Below, in pieces: positions 1 through 8,083 of a DNA stretch of 23,700 bases. The notes under the pieces are model-generated. The model had not been told where the DNA came from. It was given only the letters and a program-made list of their open reading frames with translations, and ran no database searches. Origin of the DNA: a virus. Location: positions 1-23,700 of the IMG/VR virus record IMGVR_UViG_3300022562_000766; one strand, given 5' to 3'. The stretch's first letter is position 1; the number at the start of each line of letters is the position of its first letter. The translations under genes and the position numbers were made by a program.

Positions 1-243
1 CGGTCCTTCGACTACGTAAGGGATGGATCCGATGAGCGTGTTCGTATCAACATCCAAGACTTGGATGGTGTTGTCGCATCCCCAGAACACAATCCTTGGC
101 CAGAGAGGGTTTGCCGTTGCGGCATACTGAGCATAGCCGTATGAGGGCTCACTCAACGCCTGTGGAATCGTCACCAGAAAGACCGGACAAGTCGCAACCG
201 GATTTTCAACCTGAATGCTTAACGATTTTGCGCATGTTCTCAC
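1..243 (-). CDS. Downstream part of a split Ig/beta-propeller virion protein (partial at window edge)
   Basis: This open frame of 81 codons runs off the window edge. Its first possible start is a GTG at 243-241 that overlaps the stop of the preceding minus-strand gene as GTGA. The first residues after the GTG (RTCAKSLSIQV) read as the last beta strand of an Ig-like He_PIG domain, whose earlier strands end the preceding gene. Further on, VLDVDTNTLIGSI resembles the repeat unit of YVTN-type beta-propellers. The reading is that this is the C-terminal continuation of the 240-1223 protein in the -1 frame. It is reached either by ribosomal frameshifting, by stop-restart at GTGA, or because of an indel or assembly error. 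The role is probably as part of a tail or adhesin-like virion protein. Homology is judged by eye only. Confidence 0.55.
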   Translation of the reverse strand, partial: MRTCAKSLSIQVENPVATCPVFLVTIPQALSEPSYGYAQYAATANPLWPRIVFWGCDNTIQVLDVDTNTLIGSIPYVVEGP

Positions 244-1223
244 GTTGAGGAATCTGTAACGGTTACCCGGAAGCTTGCGAACTCATCTGTGGTTGGAGTC
301 CCGGTGATCAATCCATCCGATGCCAGAGAGAGCCCATCCGGAAGGCTCCCGCTTTCCAACGCGAAAGTGTATGGCGCGGTACCGCCGTCCGCCGTGAGTT
401 GCTCGCTGTAGGCAATTCCGATTGTCGCATCCGGAAGAGTCTGATCGTTGGTTACTCCAAGCACTCCGATGTCATAGGTCTTGGAGAACGTCCAGCCATC
501 ACGGCTCACCGCAAGGATGGTTACAAAGTAATGCCCCGGGGTTGGGCAAAGCCCGTAGAACTGTGCGGTATTGTTGTTCACTTGCCGGAAACCGATTCCC
601 GGCGGAAGCGTTCCACCGATGACGCTGAAACGGTACGGGATGTTTGTCCCGGTGATGGCAACCGTTGCTGACCATGCCTGATTGGCGCATGGCAAAGTGG
701 CGAGCTTGCTCATGCACATCACCCGGCTGGCAACCAACTGGCAAGCCCGGACTACCGCAAGCCTGTCTGCGAGTTCCTGAGAGAGAGCAACGAATGATCC
801 CGCCGGAATCGTCCAAGAGAACGTTGTAGATCCATCCGGGCACGGGAAGGTGCAAGTCTGTTGAGTATTGTAGAAAAGCTCAAGCTGGGGAGGTGTGCAT
901 CCATCCGGATCATAATCGCACTCGTTCCCGCCGTCCGGGAAAGGCGGAGGAGGTGTGTATCTGCAAATGTCTGCGAACCTTGCGGCACAGAGATCGGCGT
1001 CATCCTGAGACTCAAAGCTGGTGCATTCAAAGAGTCCAGCACAGGCAGAGGCAACCCACCATCCGGGGATGAGTGGATCATACGGGTCAACGTAAACAAA
1101 CTGGCGGGAGGTGAATTCGGCTCCATCGGTGTACTCCGAACTGTAGTTGATTACAGGAGAGTCGGCTTCAAGCCCCGGAGTCGGTCCCGGGCAGACAATT
1201 TTTGTGAGGCATGGTCTATCCAC
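240..1223 (-). CDS. Cysteine-rich tail/virion protein with Ig-like (He_PIG) domains
   Basis: This 327-aa protein starts at GTG 1223, chosen because GGAGGA lies 7 nt upstream; the start overlaps the end of the upstream 608-aa gene by 8 nt. The first 170 residues are rich in cysteine and proline. From about residue 175 two Ig-like repeats follow. The second is a good match by eye to the He_PIG pattern: LPDATIGIAYSEQL, then GSLPDGLSLASDGLITGTPT, then FRVTVTDSS. Such domains are common in phage tail and adhesin proteins. The last strand of this domain is missing because a TGA ends the frame at 240, and the missing strand is encoded in the -1 frame directly downstream. It pairs with the upstream structural gene in a minus-strand virion block. 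Surface attachment is a plausible role but not shown. Confidence 0.75.
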   Translation of the reverse strand: MDRPCLTKIVCPGPTPGLEADSPVINYSSEYTDGAEFTSRQFVYVDPYDPLIPGWWVASACAGLFECTSFESQDDADLCAARFADICRYTPPPPFPDGGNECDYDPDGCTPPQLELFYNTQQTCTFPCPDGSTTFSWTIPAGSFVALSQELADRLAVVRACQLVASRVMCMSKLATLPCANQAWSATVAITGTNIPYRFSVIGGTLPPGIGFRQVNNNTAQFYGLCPTPGHYFVTILAVSRDGWTFSKTYDIGVLGVTNDQTLPDATIGIAYSEQLTADGGTAPYTFALESGSLPDGLSLASDGLITGTPTTDEFASFRVTVTDSST

Positions 1224-3042
1224 AATTCAATCCTCCATAGAGTGATTTCTCAACTGGCGTTCCGTAGATCAGAACTCCCCGCATTCGACACCAGCCCTTG
1301 ATGACAACGCGAACTTGGAACTGGTATCCAATATTTGTTGGTCTGATTCCCATGGATCCGCACGATGGTTTTGGCTCCGGAAGCGTGATGGGCCATTTGT
1401 AACCTTCGCGATACACCTTTTCCTCCCCGGGGTAGGGATATACCGGGCAAGTTGGCAGGAGCCCATCCTCTTCGCATTTCCGGGCAACGCAAATCTCTTG
1501 GTGCGCCCAATACCGATAGCAAGGATCAGCGTCCGCACGATAGTAGAAGTCGAACTCAACAGTCCCGAAAACCTTATCAACCCAAAACTCCGCACCAACG
1601 AGTTTCTTCAGGGTCATCTCCTTGCCGAAATTGTATGCCGGGGTTTCAAACGCCCAAATCACCCGGTTGTCACCGTTCTCAGTCCGGGAGTCTGTTGTGA
1701 GTTCCCAGCAATTGATGGAACTGTCTATCTCAGACACGGTGAATGCGAATCCCCGGTCAAGTCCGCCGAAGTCGCCCCGGAAGAGCTGCAATATCGGTTG
1801 CCCCTCGTACATGCCTTCCCATGCTGGCGGAGAGTGCTCATCCAGCGTGCTGATAATGTCGAAGTCGAGGATCAGGATGCCATCACTGACAACGCCTTGA
1901 GGAGTGGAACGGGGAAGGCACGTTTCCCAGAGCCGATTGTCGAACTCAATTCCACTGCATAGGCGCATGAGCGCACGATCGTTGAACCTCAGAGCCCGGT
2001 TCACATTGTTGCTGATCGGAAGATTGCCCCACTCATCTTGATTTCTGATTGCCGTCTTGATGGACCGGATGGACGGCTCCAAGGATTGACCGAAGAGATC
2101 TCCGTTCACCGGGACAACAGTGCGGTCATTCACCCATCCGTTGTTTAACTGAGCAATCCGTTGAAGAGGCTGGTTGTTTGAGTCGGCGGCAATCCAGTCA
2201 TCACGGGTAACCGGGACTTGGAGGGAGTAGACGGCTTTGCGCGTGCCGATATACAGGAGCCCGTCACCAAGCTGGTTGTTGATGTTTGCTGAATGCTTCA
2301 GGCATCGAATGTTCCCGGAGTTGCTGGGGACAGTGAAGTTGTCACCTCCGAAGCAGAGGGGATTTTCCGTTACCTTCACAACCGAATCCCGGAAGTTGTA
2401 AGGAATCGTTCCGGATGCGCTGTTTCCAACGATGTCCCCGGCTCCGTAGGTTCTCCCTTGGGCGTACCAGATTCTCCCCATGTAATAATCCATGCACGTT
2501 GCCGCCGGGAGTTCGTTGTACGGAAGATCGTCAAACGGATATGCCGATGGGGTGTGAGTCGGTCCCAAGATCCCAACAGATCTTCGGAGAATCTGACCGT
2601 CCCAGAACAGCGGGAGAGTCACACCATCCCCGGCTTGGATCACAAGGAACTCCTCGCCCTGAACGAAAAAGAACTGATCCAGATCCGCCGGGTGAACCAA
2701 TCCGAAGGCTGTTGAGAGATCGGTTACCGCCCCGGTTGATGGAATGTAGCGGTAAATGAATCCGCCGATGGAAACGATGAAGTATGGGTCACTGCCATCC
2801 CGGGGCTCATACATGTAGCCGCCTTGGTAAATCGCACTCCCGTCATGAACCTTGTGCAACGGTTGCCATCCGGTTCTTTGGTGGATCCCGCCGTCCCGGA
2901 CAGAGCAATTGTTCATCCAAGATAGCTGATTCCTCTTCAAGCCACGTTCGGTCAATGCCGATTGAATTGTAGTAGCGCGAGACGAATCAACACCCCCGGA
3001 CCAATCGAAGCTGCCATCTGTAAGATAGACATCGTGAGGCAT
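1216..3042 (-). CDS. Virion structural protein (tail-associated), 608 aa
   Basis: ATG 3042 gives a 608-aa protein beginning MPHDVYLTDGS. An in-frame TTG 39 nt further upstream (3081) is possible but would sit in the divergent regulatory region. The N-terminal third contains aromatic and glycine-rich beta segments such as WMNNCSVRDGGI, IYQGGYMYEPRDGSDPY and QFFFVQGEEFLVIQAGDG. From memory these resemble a structural-protein family seen in environmental phage contigs; no search was possible. No transmembrane segment is visible. The last 100 residues are rich in cysteine. The position beside terL and the 8-nt coupling to the Ig-domain gene downstream suggest a tail, adaptor or neck component. 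The exact role is unknown. Confidence 0.7.
   Translation of the reverse strand: MPHDVYLTDGSFDWSGGVDSSRATTIQSALTERGLKRNQLSWMNNCSVRDGGIHQRTGWQPLHKVHDGSAIYQGGYMYEPRDGSDPYFIVSIGGFIYRYIPSTGAVTDLSTAFGLVHPADLDQFFFVQGEEFLVIQAGDGVTLPLFWDGQILRRSVGILGPTHTPSAYPFDDLPYNELPAATCMDYYMGRIWYAQGRTYGAGDIVGNSASGTIPYNFRDSVVKVTENPLCFGGDNFTVPSNSGNIRCLKHSANINNQLGDGLLYIGTRKAVYSLQVPVTRDDWIAADSNNQPLQRIAQLNNGWVNDRTVVPVNGDLFGQSLEPSIRSIKTAIRNQDEWGNLPISNNVNRALRFNDRALMRLCSGIEFDNRLWETCLPRSTPQGVVSDGILILDFDIISTLDEHSPPAWEGMYEGQPILQLFRGDFGGLDRGFAFTVSEIDSSINCWELTTDSRTENGDNRVIWAFETPAYNFGKEMTLKKLVGAEFWVDKVFGTVEFDFYYRADADPCYRYWAHQEICVARKCEEDGLLPTCPVYPYPGEEKVYREGYKWPITLPEPKPSCGSMGIRPTNIGYQFQVRVVIKGWCRMRGVLIYGTPVEKSLYGGLNCG
1231..1236 (-). 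promoter_or_regulatory. Shine-Dalgarno GGAGGA for the GTG start at 1223
   Basis: Read on the minus strand, GGAGGA sits 7 nt before the GTG at 1223, inside the last codons of the upstream gene. It is the clearest ribosome binding site seen in the window and decides the non-ATG start of the Ig-domain gene. Confidence 0.7.
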
Positions 3043-3099
3043 ATCTTTCGCGACATTCGCACCTTGCCCGTTTTCAGGCAAGATCGTAATGTGCGCCCG
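3043..3099. promoter_or_regulatory. Divergent intergenic region with a 6-bp inverted repeat
   Basis: These 57 nt separate the minus-strand tail block from the plus-strand terL operon, so promoters for both directions would be expected here or in the flanking coding ends. An inverted repeat is visible: CTTGCC at 3063-3068 and GGCAAG at 3077-3082, with an 8-nt spacer. It could be an operator or a hairpin. No convincing -35/-10 boxes were recognised. Confidence 0.3.
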
Positions 3100-4911
3100 A
3101 TGGGCAACATCACTCGCTACGGTCTTTCTTGGCCGGATACAACCGATGATCTGAAAATTGAACGGTACATGATCCGCTCAGGTGGATTCATAGAGCAAAA
3201 CGGGGTGAAGTACGGAGAAGGGTTGTTCCAGCACTATCGGAACTTCATGACTCTATGCTGGCCCGATGACGATCATCACCGATGGAGTGACTTAGGGCTT
3301 AAAAGGATCTGCGAGAATGAGATCACAGTTTTTCTTGGATCCTCAGACAGTAACAAGACCTATCTGGTAAGCAGGTTCGTTCTCTGCGACTGGTGGGCTC
3401 ACTACGAGAATACACTCTGGCTGATTTCCAGCACGGAAATGCGGGGTGCGGAGCTTCGGATCTGGGGCAAGCTCAAGGAATTGTTCAACCGTGCCCGGTC
3501 CCGGTGGAAGTGGCTCCCGGGGACAGTGCTGGAAAGCAAGCATGCCATCACCACAGAGGAAATGTGCGACGATGGAAGCGAAGCCCGGTTGCTCACCAAG
3601 GGGCTCATCTTCATTCCGTGTAAAAGCAACAATCGCTGGATTGGCATGGGATCCTATGCCGGGATCAAACCGACAAAGAACGGACGTCTGGGGCATTGCG
3701 GTGATGAGGTGAGCTTCATGGAACGATCATTTCTGGATGCCTACTCAAACTGGTATGGGAAGGCGAATTTCAGAGGGTTACTCACCGGGAATCCAACAGA
3801 CATCGAAGATCCTCTCTGTACGGCGGCGGAGCCTCTGGACGGCTGGGACAGTTGGACCGATACGGAAAAGACTCAGGAATGGCGTTCCAAGTTCTACGGG
3901 GCTTGGGCGGTTGCCTTCGATGGCAGGGATTCACCCAACATGGATTTCCCGGCGGATCAGCCAACACGTTACCCTTACCTGATTGGCCGGAAGAAGCTGG
4001 AAGCAGTTGCCAAGACCGAAGGACAGGACTCCCCGCTCTGGTGGATGCAATGCATCGGGAAGCCTTTACCGGGCATGTCCAACCTGAAGGTGATCACCCG
4101 GCAAATGTGCGAGGACTGTGGTGCGTATGATGATGTGATCTGGGAGGGTAGCGATACCACTCACGTTGTCTCTCTGGATGCAGCTTATGGCGGCATCGGC
4201 GGAGATCGTTGCGTTCTCACCCATCTGGAATTTGGCGTTGATGTCGAAGGCGTAAACGTTGTCAGTGTGAAGAAGCAGTTGATCATCCCGGTGAGCGTGA
4301 AGAATCCGGAACTGGTAGAGACTCAGATCTCCCGGTTCTGCATGCTCTACTGTGATGGATTTGGGATCCCGGCGGACAACTTCTTCTTTGATGCCCGTGC
4401 GACACTCGCCGTAGAGCTGGCCCGGGTATGGAGCCCGAACGTGAATGCGGTTGACTTCGGCGGATCCGCAACCAAACGCCCGGTGTCGGCGGATGAGTAT
4501 GTTTTTGATGGCGACACTCAGAGCAAACGACTCAAGCGTTGCGATGAGCACTACTCAAAATTCGTTACTGAGCTTTGGTTCAGCGTTCGCTATCTGATTC
4601 GCGGAAAGCAGATGAGGAATCTTCCACGGGACACGGCGGCGGAAGGAGCCAAGCGTCTCTGGCGTTTCACCAAGGGGCAACCTCCACGGATTGAGGTTGA
4701 GCCAAAGCCGGAAATGAAACTGCGAACAAAGGAGTCACCGGACTTGTTTGATTCGCTCGCTACGGGTGTCGAGGGTTGCCGCCGCCTTGGATTCGTGATC
4801 GAAAACCTGAAGGAAACCCGGGCAAAAGATCAAGAGCAAGAGCAATGGTTACAGCGGGAGGTTGACAAACATAAGAAATTCATGAGAAAACACGAACTGA
4901 GACACGCATAA
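3100..4911 (+). CDS. terL: Terminase large subunit (packaging ATPase and nuclease)
   Basis: The terminase large subunit pumps DNA through the portal and cuts it. ATG 3100 (MGNITRYGLS) gives 603 aa, a typical TerL length; the frame is open upstream to 2962, but that part lies over the divergent tail gene. A Walker A-like element, FLGSSDSNKT, ends at about residue 87. It has Asn where the classical motif has Gly before Lys-Thr. A Walker B-like GHCGDEVSFM lies near residue 200. The C-terminal RNase H-fold nuclease shows its acidic residues in SLDAAYGG (near 358), FFFDARA (near 430) and PDLFDSLATG (near 549). It heads the plus-strand late operon and is followed after 2 nt by a zinc-ribbon gene. 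No small terminase gene was recognised. Confidence 0.9.
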   Translation: MGNITRYGLSWPDTTDDLKIERYMIRSGGFIEQNGVKYGEGLFQHYRNFMTLCWPDDDHHRWSDLGLKRICENEITVFLGSSDSNKTYLVSRFVLCDWWAHYENTLWLISSTEMRGAELRIWGKLKELFNRARSRWKWLPGTVLESKHAITTEEMCDDGSEARLLTKGLIFIPCKSNNRWIGMGSYAGIKPTKNGRLGHCGDEVSFMERSFLDAYSNWYGKANFRGLLTGNPTDIEDPLCTAAEPLDGWDSWTDTEKTQEWRSKFYGAWAVAFDGRDSPNMDFPADQPTRYPYLIGRKKLEAVAKTEGQDSPLWWMQCIGKPLPGMSNLKVITRQMCEDCGAYDDVIWEGSDTTHVVSLDAAYGGIGGDRCVLTHLEFGVDVEGVNVVSVKKQLIIPVSVKNPELVETQISRFCMLYCDGFGIPADNFFFDARATLAVELARVWSPNVNAVDFGGSATKRPVSADEYVFDGDTQSKRLKRCDEHYSKFVTELWFSVRYLIRGKQMRNLPRDTAAEGAKRLWRFTKGQPPRIEVEPKPEMKLRTKESPDLFDSLATGVEGCRRLGFVIENLKETRAKDQEQEQWLQREVDKHKKFMRKHELRHA

Positions 4912-4913
4912 TT

Positions 4914-5570
4914 ATGGCTGAATTCAATCGTCACACAATACCTCCGAAGGGTTGGATCTTTTTCCAGCCGCAAACCGGATGGTCACCTCCAACGCCACTT
5001 GGAAGCACTTTCGATCAGACTGTTCAGTTGATCTTAAAGCATCGCATCCAGAACAAGGCAATCACCCTCAAGCACAAGCTTGCCACCAACCCGGCGGCTA
5101 TTGCCGATGAACTGGAAGCATTCACCAGAAAGCGTTTGAACCTCCCTCCTGCATTGCTCCCAAAAACGATGCCCCGGCTCCCCCATATGTCCCACGTAGC
5201 CGGGGCTGCTGCGGACATTAAAACTGCCGCCCAAGGGACTGCTGTAGTGATGGACTGGCTTTCCAGCGGGGCTCCCGCTGTTGACCAAAAGCTTGCTGAG
5301 AAACGTGCGGCAATTTGCATTGAGTGCCCGAAGAACGTTCCCGGTAGCTGGTACACGGTCGGTCCGGCTGAGTTGATTCGATCAACTCTTTCGATGCGCA
5401 AGGACAAGCTGGAAACTCCGATGGATGACAAGCTCCTGTCATGCGATGTCTGCAAATGCCTCATGCGCCTCAAGGTTTGGGTGCCTTTGAAGCACATCGT
5501 TGAGCAAACCAAGCCCGAAACCATGAAACGGTTTCCTGATCATTGCTGGATTCCGAACATGGATCAGTGA
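4914..5570 (+). CDS. Zinc-ribbon-like hypothetical protein, 218 aa
   Basis: The gene starts 2 nt after terL ends and finishes inside the GTGA that starts the next gene. The first 130 residues are mostly helical in character with no recognised domain. The C-terminal part carries two cysteine knuckles, C135xxC138 (ICIECPKN) and C177xxC180xC182 (LSCDVCKCL), plus C211 in HCW, which together look like a zinc-binding fold. No catalytic motif is visible. It may be a packaging accessory protein, given its neighbour terL, or the first gene of the glycan cassette; the sequence does not decide. It is soluble by inspection, with no signal peptide or membrane segment. Confidence 0.7.
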   Translation: MAEFNRHTIPPKGWIFFQPQTGWSPPTPLGSTFDQTVQLILKHRIQNKAITLKHKLATNPAAIADELEAFTRKRLNLPPALLPKTMPRLPHMSHVAGAAADIKTAAQGTAVVMDWLSSGAPAVDQKLAEKRAAICIECPKNVPGSWYTVGPAELIRSTLSMRKDKLETPMDDKLLSCDVCKCLMRLKVWVPLKHIVEQTKPETMKRFPDHCWIPNMDQ

Positions 5571-6274
5571 GGATTGCCGTTGTCTATACTTGTGTCGCCG
5601 GGAGAGAATCAACTCTCTCCTATGCGACAAGATTCGTTTCGACGTACCACACGTTTGAGTCCGGGGTTGAGCATGATCTATTTTACATGTGCAACGGAGG
5701 GGCTCTGGACAATGCGTGCAAGGCGGCTCTCTCCGGTCTTGGCGGTCAATTCATTGAGAGGGACAACACCGGATGGGATATTGGCGGATACATATTCGGA
5801 GCCTACGGAGCGTGCAAAGATTATGACATGATGTTCTGCCTTGGTGAGTCGGTCTATTTCCACCGTCCAAGATGGCTTGTCCGGCTCGCTGATAGTTGGC
5901 AGCAAGGAGGTGTTGGGATCTACGGACCGCTTGCCAGTTACGTTGTCCGCCCTCATTTGCTCACCACTGCATTCGCAACCTCCCCAGATCTTCTCCGGAG
6001 GTATCCTCACCATGTTGAAACCAAGGAACAGCGTTACGAGTTTGAGCATGGCAAGCGTTCATTCTGGGGATGGGTGAACTTTCTGGGGAAGGCGGCGAAG
6101 CTTGTCACTTGGGATGGATGCTGGGGATCAATGCAATGGCGAGTGCCGGACAATATTCTTTGGAGGGGCACGCAATCAAACTGCCTTGTCTGGTGCAATC
6201 ACACTGATACCTATGCAACCGGGTCCAAGTCGGTGAAAGCGAAGTGGGCCAGAATGGCGGACACGTTCCCATGA
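5567..6274 (+). CDS. Glycosyltransferase-like protein 1 (RgpF-like motif), 235 aa
   Basis: GTG 5567 is chosen because it overlaps the previous stop as GTGA and begins a clean beta strand (RIAVVYTCVAG); a TTG at 5543 is the only earlier option. The motif DNTGWDIGGY at residues 66-75 resembles the N-x-G-x-DI signature of rhamnan-synthesis RgpF-type glycosyltransferases. FEHG (159-162) and WRGTQSN (199-205) recur at matching places in the next gene, so the two are tandem paralogues. No clear DxD metal motif is present. Expected role: transfer of a sugar to a glycan, in the cytoplasm. The donor and acceptor are unknown. Confidence 0.7.
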   Translation: MRIAVVYTCVAGRESTLSYATRFVSTYHTFESGVEHDLFYMCNGGALDNACKAALSGLGGQFIERDNTGWDIGGYIFGAYGACKDYDMMFCLGESVYFHRPRWLVRLADSWQQGGVGIYGPLASYVVRPHLLTTAFATSPDLLRRYPHHVETKEQRYEFEHGKRSFWGWVNFLGKAAKLVTWDGCWGSMQWRVPDNILWRGTQSNCLVWCNHTDTYATGSKSVKAKWARMADTFP

Positions 6275-6939
6275 AAGTCACGATCGTTTACATCTTCGCC
6301 GCCACATCGCCAAGGTACGATGACTATGCAAGCAGGTTTCTCTACTCATACATCAAAAACCCCACCGATACGGATCACGATTCAATTGTTGTAGTCAACG
6401 GAGCGAAGCCTACAACTGAGATCCAATGCCGATTCGGAGCCCTCAAGAATCTCAGCCTGTTCTACCATGACAATTCCGGGTGGGACATCGGTGCGTTTCA
6501 GAATGTCGCCCGGAACGTTCAGAGTGACTTGATGGTTTTCTTCGGGTCTACCTCATACATCAAGGGCTACGGATGGCTTGACCGGATGGTTCAGGCGTAC
6601 AACAGGCATGGGAATCACCTTTATGGGAGCATGGGCAACCAAGGCGGCGGTCCTGTGCATGCCCATATCCGCACGGTTGGCTTTTGGATGAATCCAAAGC
6701 TGTTCAGTGAATACCCGGTGAAGGTCAACAGGCTTGATCAGCGGTATCCATTTGAGCACGGGCCGAACAACCTCACCAAATGGATCTGGAAGCAAAAGCG
6801 TAGGGCTTTCGTTGTGACTTGGGTAAAGGAGTACGAATACCCGAACTGGGACAAGATCCCGAACGGTTTTCACCGGGGGAACCAGAGTGCCCTGCTAACC
6901 GGGGACAGGCTTGCGGATCCGCCGTTCTACTACGGATGA
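6271..6939 (+). CDS. Glycosyltransferase-like protein 2, paralogue of the previous gene, 222 aa
   Basis: ATG 6271 overlaps the previous stop as ATGA. It begins MKVTIVYIFAA, aligned with the start of the preceding protein. Shared blocks are DNSGWDIGAF (residues 67-76), a central FFGSTSYI resembling FCLGESVYF of the paralogue, FEHG (161-164) and HRGNQS (201-206). The order and spacing of the shared blocks support an ancient tandem duplication. The fold is probably a nucleotide-sugar-binding GT-A-like domain, but that is inference from the RgpF-like motif. It is the second gene of the coupled cassette, and its stop overlaps the next start as ATGA. Confidence 0.7.
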   Translation: MKVTIVYIFAATSPRYDDYASRFLYSYIKNPTDTDHDSIVVVNGAKPTTEIQCRFGALKNLSLFYHDNSGWDIGAFQNVARNVQSDLMVFFGSTSYIKGYGWLDRMVQAYNRHGNHLYGSMGNQGGGPVHAHIRTVGFWMNPKLFSEYPVKVNRLDQRYPFEHGPNNLTKWIWKQKRRAFVVTWVKEYEYPNWDKIPNGFHRGNQSALLTGDRLADPPFYYG

Positions 6940-7616
6940 TTGCGGTCTTTTATCACTGCTACCTGATCAACCCTCTTCAGAGCGAGGTGAACGAGCATGC
7001 TTACTATGTGACCGCACTTCAGATGACGGTCTTGGCGCAAAGCGGTCTTGCCTCTCATGCATCTGAGATCCACATCTGCATCAATGGAGGGGATGAAAGC
7101 CGGGACTTGGCACGGCTTATTTGTCCAGTCAAATCGAACTATGTCCTCCACGGTCTTGACTCATGCAACGAGAACTTAACGATTGAATTTATCGGGCAAT
7201 GGGCCAAGTCCCACCCGGGGTGGAACGTTCTGTATTTCCACGCCAAGGGTGCGAGCCATCACCCCGGGCAGAGGATGGTTGAGAACTGGCGTGACTGCAT
7301 GATGAACCATTGCGTCCGGGGATGGACACGATGCCAGTTGGATCTTCAGAAAGGGTTTGATTCGGTAGGTGTCCACTGGTTGGCCGGGATGGGGAACGGG
7401 AGCCAAAACTATTGGGGAGGAAATTTCTGGTGGGCAAAATCGAATTTCTTGTCCACTCTCCCGCCCATTACGAACAGAGTTCAAATTAAAAGATCCGGGA
7501 TCAAGCATCCCGATAGCCGATATGAAGCAGAGGTTTGGATTGGGACCGGGCCAAGGCTTCCGAAGGTCAAAGACTATCACCCGGGATTCCCGGTTTACGT
7601 TCACCAGCATCAATGA
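6936..7616 (+). CDS. Glycosyltransferase-like protein 3 (YFHAKG / GNFWWA type), 226 aa
   Basis: ATG 6936 overlaps the previous stop (ATGA); the frame is open further upstream but only inside the preceding gene. Residues 99-106 (LYFHAKGA), W118-R119 and the block GGNFWWAKS (161-169) form a combination I associate with a family of small glycosyltransferases in bacteria and viruses. The family's GNFWWA segment is thought to follow the active site. The N-terminus (MIAVFYHCYLI) is a beta strand rather than a signal peptide. It differs from the two preceding paralogues and may add a different sugar. The family assignment is from memory of the motif, not from a search. Confidence 0.65.
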   Translation: MIAVFYHCYLINPLQSEVNEHAYYVTALQMTVLAQSGLASHASEIHICINGGDESRDLARLICPVKSNYVLHGLDSCNENLTIEFIGQWAKSHPGWNVLYFHAKGASHHPGQRMVENWRDCMMNHCVRGWTRCQLDLQKGFDSVGVHWLAGMGNGSQNYWGGNFWWAKSNFLSTLPPITNRVQIKRSGIKHPDSRYEAEVWIGTGPRLPKVKDYHPGFPVYVHQHQ

Positions 7617-8083
7617 ACTACTACGCCGATAGACTTTCACGCATCCGAAGGATTGGCCCGAAGATAGACCTTGGATGTGGAAAGAAATGCCGCCCCGGAT
7701 TTGTCGGAATCGACTTTCAGGAGTTCGGGCAGGATGTGCGCTGGGACATTCGCTACGGCATTCCATTCCCGGACAACAGCGTTGATGAGATCTTCACCTC
7801 TCATTTCGTTGAGCACTTAACCGAAACTGAGATCATGATGCTTTGGGTTGAGATGCTCCGTATCTGCAAGCCGGGTGCGAGGATTGAGATCCGATGCCCT
7901 CATGCCGGGACGATCGAAGCGTTCTATCACAATCACCTTAGCCTTTGGACTGTTCAGAGGATCAAGGGAGTAGTCGCCGGACTTCACGGATCCGCCGCCC
8001 CGGGCGAGAAATATCCATCTGTAGTTGAGGCTGGCGTTCTTGGAATTGAGTTGGTGGCAATTTTAACCATTAAGACAAAATGA
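7613..8083 (+). CDS. SAM-dependent methyltransferase, class I, 156 aa
   Basis: ATG 7613 overlaps the previous stop (ATGA). Motif I is IDLGCGK at residues 18-24, the acidic end of strand beta 2 is VGIDF (31-35), then DIRYGIPFPDNSVDEI and HFVEHL (64-69). This order is typical of Methyltransf_11-type enzymes that use S-adenosylmethionine. At 156 aa it is short, and the C-terminus after about residue 130 lacks recognisable final strands. Placed after three glycosyltransferase-like genes, it probably methylates a sugar or a small substrate in the same pathway rather than DNA. No DNA-methylase DPPY or PCQ motif is present. Confidence 0.8.
   Translation: MNYYADRLSRIRRIGPKIDLGCGKKCRPGFVGIDFQEFGQDVRWDIRYGIPFPDNSVDEIFTSHFVEHLTETEIMMLWVEMLRICKPGARIEIRCPHAGTIEAFYHNHLSLWTVQRIKGVVAGLHGSAAPGEKYPSVVEAGVLGIELVAILTIKTK

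Noticed and set aside
240-243. Classical programmed -1 slippery site at the split Ig gene
   Set aside because: No X_XXY_YYZ heptamer precedes the stop (codons there are TCC TCA ACG TGA), so canonical -1 frameshifting is not supported, though the frame relation itself is real.
2962-3099. N-terminal extension of terL starting at 2962
   Set aside because: It overlaps the start of the divergent 608-aa gene, reads with no terminase character, and ATG 3100 gives a normal TerL length.
7176-7766. Minus-strand 196-codon frame over the third glycosyltransferase-like gene
   Set aside because: No recognisable protein features, and it opposes an uninterrupted operon with 4-nt overlaps on the plus strand.
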